NCBI RefSeq assembly: GCF_006334915.2
Contig: NZ_VDMA02000007.1
Location: 248,001-312,000, forward strand
Direction: 5' to 3'
DNA length: 64,000 nucleotides
Origin: Microbispora catharanthi
GTDB taxonomy: Bacteria > Actinomycetota > Actinomycetes > Streptosporangiales > Streptosporangiaceae
Shown piece after piece: positions 59,071-64,000 of the stretch; positions within the stretch are counted from its first letter, which is position 1, and each line of letters starts with the position of its first letter. Below the pieces are notes generated by a model. It had not been told where the DNA came from. It did not search any database and saw nothing but the letters and a program-made list of their open reading frames with translations. A program made the position numbers and the translations under genes.

Positions 59071-61998
59071 ATGGACGGACGCACGGCCGGTTCGGTCGTC
59101 ACGGGCACGTCCGTGCCACTCGTCGGACGGCGGGACGCGCTGACCGCGCTGCGGGGCGCGATGGCCGCGAGCCGCCGCGACGGGTTCCAGTTCCTCGCGC
59201 TGGCCGGCGAGCCGGGCGCGGGCAAGACGCGGCTGCTCGGCGAGCTCGCGGCGATGGCCGGCGGGGACGGCTTCACCCCGCTGTGGGGACGCGCCGCCGA
59301 GTATGAGCAGATGCTCCCCTACAGCGCACTGGTGGACGCGCTCGACGACCATCTCGACGCGCGCCGGGAGGAGGTCGCCCGGACCGTCGGGTCCGGGCAG
59401 GCCGCCCTGCTGTCCGGCGTCTTCCCCGGCCTCGCCGCTGACGGAGCCCCGGCCGGCGACGAGCCCGCGCTGGCCGACGACCGCAGCGGCCTGGCCCGAT
59501 ATCGGCTCTACCGGGCCGTACGGCACCTGGTGGGCGCGCTGGCCGGGCCCACCGGCCTCCTGCTGGTCCTCGACGACGTCCACTGGGCCGACGACGGCAC
59601 GCTCGAGTTCCTCGACCACGTCGTGCGGCACCCGCCCGCCGGCCCGGTGCTGATGGCCGTGGCCTACCGTCCGGCCCAGGCCGCCCCGCGCGTGGCCAGG
59701 CTGGCCGCGGCGGCAGGCCCGCGCGGGCACGAGGTCGTGGTCGGTCCCCTCAGCGCGGCCGAGGTCCGGCAGTTCCTCGGCCCCGACGTCAGCAGGGGAC
59801 GCGGCATGGCGCTGTACGAGGCCAGCGGCGGAAACCCGTTCTACCTGGAGGCGCTGGCCCGGATGGACGGCACCGACGTGACCGAGCTGCCGCCGACCGT
59901 GCTCGCCGCCCTTCAGGTCGAGCTGGGCGACCTGTCCCCCGGCGCGCTGCTGGTGGCCCAGGCCGCCGCGGTCGCCGCCGACGAGTTCGAGCCGGCCGTG
60001 GCCGCCGTGGCCGCCGAGGTGCCGCCTGCCGCCACGCTGGCCGCGCTGGACGAACTGGTCGAACGCGACATCGTCCGCAGCGTGGGCGCGCGGTTCCGCT
60101 TCCGCCACCCCCTCGTGCGGCGCGCCGTCTACGAGTCGGCGGCGGCGGGCTGGCGCCTGGGCGCCCATGCCAGGATCGCGGCCCACCTGGCGGAGCTGGG
60201 CGCCCCGGCGACCGTACAGGCCCACCACGTGGAGCATTCCGGGTCGTTCGGCGACCAGCCGGCGGTTGAGGTGCTGGTGGCCGCGGCCCGCGCGGTGACC
60301 GCGCACGCGCCTGCCACCTCGGCGCACTGGCTGCAGGCGGCGCTGCGGCTCATGCCGGACGACGCCGCGGCCCGGGAGGACCGGCTCGCCCTGATGCTGG
60401 AGCTGAGCTGGGCCCAGGGGATCAGCGGCAGGCTGGCCGAGGGCCGCGACACCGCCCGCGCGCTGCTGCGCATGCTGCCCGACGACGACTACCCCCGCAG
60501 GGGTCGCGCGGCCCGTGTCTGCGCGCTGATGGAGCGCCAGCTCGACCGCCCGCAGGAGGCCAGGGCGCTGCTGCTCGACGAGCTGAGCCGCATGCCCAAC
60601 CCGCGGGCGGCCGCCGCGGTGCCGATGCGGATGCGCCTGATCGCCGAGAGCATGATGCGGGTGGACTTCCGGGCCGCCCAGGCCGTGCTCGACCTGATGC
60701 CCGACAACGCCGACGACTGGGAGCCCGGGCTCGCGGTCGCGGTGGCGGCGCTGCGCCCGATGCCCGCCCTGGCCGCCCGCCGTACCGACGACGCGCTGCG
60801 CTACGCCGAGATCGCCGGCAAGCTGCTCGCCGACGCCCCTGACGAGCACCTGTCCGAGTGGCTGGACGCCATCGCCTGGCTGTGCTGGGCCGAGTCCTAC
60901 CTGGGCCGGTACGGCGAGGCGCTGCGCCACTTCGACCGGGCGGCGGCCGTCGCGCGGTCGACCGGGCAGACCTACATCCTGACCAACCTGCTGGCGGGCC
61001 GGGCCAAGACGCTGGTGGCGACGGGCCGCCTGGCGGAGGCCAGGGCCACCGCCGAGGAGTCCGTCGAGGGCGCCCGGTTGCTCGACTCCGGCCAGCAGCT
61101 CGTCTTCGCGCTCACCCAGCTCTGCCTGGCCGAGTCGTGGAGCGGCGACGACGAGGCGGCCCTGCGCGCCGGCGAGGAGGCCGTGCGGTGCGGCGTCGGG
61201 GCGGGCGAGACCTGGGAGGCCACGGCCCGCTACGCGCGGGGACAGGCCCTGGTCAACGCGGGCCGGTTCGCGGACGGCGTCGAGGCGGTGCTGGACGCGT
61301 GCAACCGGTTCGAGTCGCCGCGGGTGGACCCGGGGACGCTGCTCCAGGCGTGCGAGACGCTCGCCTACGCGGACGCCTCCCAAGAGACGAGCACGGAGGC
61401 GGGCAGGGAGGCCGGCGCGGAGGCGTCCGCGCGGGCGGCGCAGTGGGCGGCGCTCGCCGTGCGGCTGGAGGAACCACGCCTGCCGGCCTACTGCGGCTTC
61501 GCCGCGCTCGCCCGCGCGCACGCGCTGTCCCGTCAGGACCCGGCCGCGGCGGCCGCGGCCGCGGAGGAGGCGGCCCGGCTGCTGGCCGCGGGCGAGCGGC
61601 GGCTCGACGCCGGCCGGGCCCTGCTCACCGCCGGGCTCGCGCACCTCGGGACGCCTGGCGGCCGGAGCCGCGCCAGGGAGAACCTGCGTGCCGCGGCCGA
61701 GGTCTTCGACTCCTGCGGCGCCCGCGCGCTCAAGGCGCGCACCGAGCGCGAGCTGCGCCGCCTCGGCGTACGGGTGGGCGGCGGCGCGACCACGGCCGCG
61801 GGCGGGGAGGCGGCCAGATTCGGGCTGTCCCCCCGGGAGCTGGAGGTGGCGCTGCTGGTCGCCGAGGGACTGACCAACCAGCAGGTCGCCGAGCGGCTCT
61901 TCCTCAGCGTCCGTACGGTGGAGACGCACCTGTCGCGGATCTTCACCAAGCTGGAGGTCACCTCCCGGGTCGGCGTGGCGACCGCCCTCACGCGGTGA
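59071..61998 (+). CDS. large ATP-binding LuxR-family regulator (LAL/STAND type)
   Basis: A 975-residue signal-integrating regulator. The N-terminal AAA-type ATPase has Walker A LALAGEPGAGKTRLLGELAA and Walker B LLLVLDDVHWADDGTLEF. The middle 500 residues are TPR-like helical repeats rich in Ala and Leu, a sensor or platform. The C-terminal HTH is SPRELEVALLVAEGLTNQQV with RTVETHLSRIFTKLEVTSR. MalT-type relatives are activated by an inducer with ATP. ATG 59071 is taken as start, and GTG 59017 is an in-frame alternative. It is divergent from the MopB-like gene, which it probably controls, or it controls the hydrolase-GMC pair downstream. Confidence 0.92.
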   Translation: MDGRTAGSVVTGTSVPLVGRRDALTALRGAMAASRRDGFQFLALAGEPGAGKTRLLGELAAMAGGDGFTPLWGRAAEYEQMLPYSALVDALDDHLDARREEVARTVGSGQAALLSGVFPGLAADGAPAGDEPALADDRSGLARYRLYRAVRHLVGALAGPTGLLLVLDDVHWADDGTLEFLDHVVRHPPAGPVLMAVAYRPAQAAPRVARLAAAAGPRGHEVVVGPLSAAEVRQFLGPDVSRGRGMALYEASGGNPFYLEALARMDGTDVTELPPTVLAALQVELGDLSPGALLVAQAAAVAADEFEPAVAAVAAEVPPAATLAALDELVERDIVRSVGARFRFRHPLVRRAVYESAAAGWRLGAHARIAAHLAELGAPATVQAHHVEHSGSFGDQPAVEVLVAAARAVTAHAPATSAHWLQAALRLMPDDAAAREDRLALMLELSWAQGISGRLAEGRDTARALLRMLPDDDYPRRGRAARVCALMERQLDRPQEARALLLDELSRMPNPRAAAAVPMRMRLIAESMMRVDFRAAQAVLDLMPDNADDWEPGLAVAVAALRPMPALAARRTDDALRYAEIAGKLLADAPDEHLSEWLDAIAWLCWAESYLGRYGEALRHFDRAAAVARSTGQTYILTNLLAGRAKTLVATGRLAEARATAEESVEGARLLDSGQQLVFALTQLCLAESWSGDDEAALRAGEEAVRCGVGAGETWEATARYARGQALVNAGRFADGVEAVLDACNRFESPRVDPGTLLQACETLAYADASQETSTEAGREAGAEASARAAQWAALAVRLEEPRLPAYCGFAALARAHALSRQDPAAAAAAAEEAARLLAAGERRLDAGRALLTAGLAHLGTPGGRSRARENLRAAAEVFDSCGARALKARTERELRRLGVRVGGGATTAAGGEAARFGLSPRELEVALLVAEGLTNQQVAERLFLSVRTVETHLSRIFTKLEVTSRVGVATALTR

Positions 61999-62078
61999 GT
62001 GCCGACAAGTACGGGTTTTCCACGATGTCGCCGCTATGGCTGGTCCTGGGATCGTAGCCCCGGCAGAAAGGCGATCGA

Positions 62079-63200
62079 ATGGAACACCGCATACCCCGGT
62101 TCACGCTCGACGGCGTGCGGGACGCCGAGGTCACGGTTCATCCGTTCGCCACCGAGGACGAGCTGGGGTTACAGCTCACCCGGTTCCGCAGCCACGACAC
62201 GCCGGCGCAGGGGGCGCAGGACGACGTCGTGCTGCTCGTGCACGGACTGACCTCGTCGAGCGACATGTTCATCATGCCGGAACACACGAACCTGGTCAGG
62301 TTCCTGCACGACAGCGGGTTCGGCGACGTGTGGGCGCTGGACTTCCGGATGAGCAACAGGTTTCCGTACACCATGGAGACCCGCAGGCACACGCTGGACG
62401 ACATCGCCCAGTACGACCACCCGGCAGCACTGCGCGAGATCCGCCGCCACGTGGGGGCGCGGCGGATCCACGTGGTGGCCCACTGCCTGGGGTCGGTGAC
62501 CTTCCACATGAGCCTGTTCTCCGGGGCCGTGAGCGGGATCGCCAGCGTGGTGGCCAACAGCGTCGCGCTGACGCCCCGGGTGCACCCCTGGGCCCGCCTC
62601 AAGCTCGCCCTCGGTCCCGCGCTGCTGGAGTACGGCACGGGCCTGTCCTACCTGGACCCGCGGTTCAGGGACGCGCCCTCGCTGACGCGGCGGTGGCTGC
62701 TGGCCCGCGCCGTCTCCTACTTCCATCCCGAGTGCCGGGAGGCGGCCTGCCACATGCAGAGCTTCATGTGGGGCAGCGGCAGGCCCGCGATGTACCGCCA
62801 CGGGAACCTGACGCCGAGCACGCACCTCCATGAGCGGCTCGCCGACCTCAACGGCGCCAGCGACCTGCACTACTACCGGCACGTGCGGAAGATGGTGGCG
62901 GCCGGTCGCGCGGTGAAGTACGACACCGGCGACCCGAGGTTCGCCGCGCTGCCGGACGACTACCTGGTCAACGCAGCCGACGTCGACACGCCGATCCTGT
63001 TCGTGACGGGCGACCACAACGACGTCTTCACCGACTCCAACATCGTCTGCCACCACGTCCTGTCGAAGGCGGCGCCGGGGCGGCACGAGCTGCGGATCCT
63101 GCCCGGCTATGGGCACATCGACCCCCTGATCGGAAAGAACGCGCACCGGGACGTCTTCCCGCACATCCTCGACTTCCTGAAGCGACACAGCGGTCGCTGA
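62079..63200 (+). CDS. alpha/beta hydrolase with cysteine at the nucleophile elbow
   Basis: A 373-residue alpha/beta hydrolase. The oxyanion region is VLLVHGLTSSSDMF and the nucleophile elbow HVVAHCLGSVTFHMS has Cys136 where most family members have Ser. The acid and base are in FVTGDHNDVF and ILPGYGHIDPLIG. Relatives beside cholesterol-oxidase-type flavoproteins also carry Cys here, dienelactone hydrolase being a known Cys example. It may act on lipid or sterol-type esters. AGAAAGGCG precedes ATG 62079. It is 21 bp ahead of the GMC gene, one operon. Confidence 0.9.
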   Translation: MEHRIPRFTLDGVRDAEVTVHPFATEDELGLQLTRFRSHDTPAQGAQDDVVLLVHGLTSSSDMFIMPEHTNLVRFLHDSGFGDVWALDFRMSNRFPYTMETRRHTLDDIAQYDHPAALREIRRHVGARRIHVVAHCLGSVTFHMSLFSGAVSGIASVVANSVALTPRVHPWARLKLALGPALLEYGTGLSYLDPRFRDAPSLTRRWLLARAVSYFHPECREAACHMQSFMWGSGRPAMYRHGNLTPSTHLHERLADLNGASDLHYYRHVRKMVAAGRAVKYDTGDPRFAALPDDYLVNAADVDTPILFVTGDHNDVFTDSNIVCHHVLSKAAPGRHELRILPGYGHIDPLIGKNAHRDVFPHILDFLKRHSGR

Positions 63201-63221
63201 CCGCGTCACTGAGAGACATCT

Positions 63222-64000
63222 ATGGAACACGTCGACGCGGTCGTGGTCGGTTCGGGTTTCGGCGGCGCGGTCGCCGCCTGCCGCCTCGCCGAGGCCGGGC
63301 TGTCTGTGGTGGTGCTGGAGCGGGGCAGGGCGTACGCGCCGGGCGACTTCCCGCGCGGCCCGGCCCAGCTCGGCCGCGCCTTCTGGGACCCGGCCGAGGG
63401 CCTGTACGGGATGTTCGACATCTGGAGCTTCTCCGACTGCGACTCGGTGGTCGCCAGCGGCCTCGGCGGCGGCTCGCTCATCTACGCCAACGTGATGCTG
63501 CGCAAGGACGAGGACTGGTTCGTCCACGAGCAGGCGCTGCCCGGCGGCGGCTACGAGTCGTGGCCGGTGACCAGAGCCGACCTCGAACCGCACTACGACG
63601 CGGTCGAGCGCATGATCGGCGTCTCGCCCTACCCGCTGAGCCATCCCGGCTTCGACGACACGCTGAAGACGCTCGCCATGCGGGACGCGGCGGCCGAGCT
63701 GGGGCTCGACTGGCGGCTTCCGCCGCTGGCCGTCAGCTTCGCGCCGTCGCCGGGGGCGCAGCCCTGCCAGGGCGCGCCGCTGACCGGCCCGGCGTACGGC
63801 AACCTGCACGGTGTGCCGCGCCGTACGTGCCGGTTGTGCGGCGAGTGCGACCTCGGCTGCAACGACGGCGCGAAGAACAGCCTCGACCACACCTACCTGT
63901 CGGCCGCCCGGCACCACGGCGCCGACCTGCGGACGCTGCACGAGGTGCGGCGCATCAGGCCGCGCATGGGCGGCGGCTACGACGTGCAGTATGTCGAGCA
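63222..64000 (+). CDS. GMC-family (cholesterol-oxidase-like) flavoprotein, 3' end outside window
   Basis: The first 259 codons of a FAD-dependent GMC oxidoreductase. The dinucleotide motif is VDAVVVGSGFGGAVAACRLA, and the GMC signature region is ASGLGGGSLIYANVMLRKDE. An unusual Cys-rich patch, CRLCGECDLGCNDGAKNSLD, resembles a ferredoxin-type site and is seen in a branch of cholesterol-oxidase-like proteins. These enzymes oxidise sterols or other alcohols. The preceding alpha/beta hydrolase gene is its likely partner. GAGAGAC lies before ATG 63222. The gene runs past position 64000. Confidence 0.9.
   Translation, partial: MEHVDAVVVGSGFGGAVAACRLAEAGLSVVVLERGRAYAPGDFPRGPAQLGRAFWDPAEGLYGMFDIWSFSDCDSVVASGLGGGSLIYANVMLRKDEDWFVHEQALPGGGYESWPVTRADLEPHYDAVERMIGVSPYPLSHPGFDDTLKTLAMRDAAAELGLDWRLPPLAVSFAPSPGAQPCQGAPLTGPAYGNLHGVPRRTCRLCGECDLGCNDGAKNSLDHTYLSAARHHGADLRTLHEVRRIRPRMGGGYDVQYVE

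Overview
The window is 64 kb of very GC-rich DNA (high G+C in third codon positions, GTG/TTG starts, GTGA/ATGA stop-start overlaps, several leaderless-looking promoters). This points to a filamentous actinobacterium. The gene content (SPFH, Rv1733c-like and DUF3516-helicase proteins, F420-type deazaflavin reductase, divergent glgC/glgA pair, B12-controlled class I ribonucleotide reductase) and the style of the proteins suggest Streptosporangiales, for example a Nonomuraea/Microbispora-like genome. That placement is inference. Most of the window is ordinary chromosomal backbone, with no prophage, CRISPR array, intact insertion sequence or biosynthetic cluster.

Layout. 0-4.7 kb: an MFS pseudogene at the edge, an anti-sigma-type ATPase, a sulfotransferase, a beta-propeller hydrolase-like protein and a secreted TIGR03118 protein that seems to start at CTG. 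4.8-8.6 kb: gnd, then a DHA2 drug exporter facing its TetR regulator across paired operator-like palindromes. 8.6-22 kb: deazaflavin reductase, rhomboid protease, orphan histidine kinase, Ski2-like helicase, an SDR lacking its catalytic Tyr, a TRAP/TAXI transporter, an ABC exporter, Dus and an ACT protein. 22.1-22.6 kb: tRNA-Gly and tRNA-Cys, a long palindrome and a truncated coding remnant. 22.6-34.8 kb: an overlapping YihY-PAP2-PAP2 operon, a secreted duplicated-repeat protein, an SPFH protein, a VOC/MarR pair, pgeF, an alcohol dehydrogenase, the divergent glgA(glgM)/glgC pair, a Rv1733c-like protein and an enoyl-CoA hydratase.

34.9-44.8 kb: a DUF5685 protein with a 50-residue tail holding 21 cysteines behind an operator-like palindrome, a P1 peptidase, a beta-helix membrane protein, then mscS-nrdB-nrdA read leftwards. 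nrdAB has two control layers in its leader: a pair of NrdR-box-like palindromes 31 bp apart on the promoter, and a cobalamin riboswitch, with a possible anti-Shine-Dalgarno pairing just before nrdA. 45-54.6 kb: hypothetical genes, glmS, a tandem pair of diverged paralogous envelope proteins, two DJ-1-type proteins, a LysR regulator, a methyltransferase, and a second identical tRNA-Gly with tRNA-Val and a strong terminator. 50.2-51.1 and 54.6-55.5 kb are gene-poor.

55.5-64 kb is the most unusual part. A molybdopterin-oxidoreductase-like protein has lost all four N-terminal [4Fe-4S] cysteines and the cysteine at the Mo-ligand position. It is followed on the same strand by a helical protein carrying 30-bp (10-residue) tandem repeats, and it is divergent from a large LuxR/AAA regulator. 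Then come an alpha/beta hydrolase whose nucleophile elbow carries Cys instead of Ser and, 22 bp on, a cholesterol-oxidase-type GMC flavoprotein cut by the window end.
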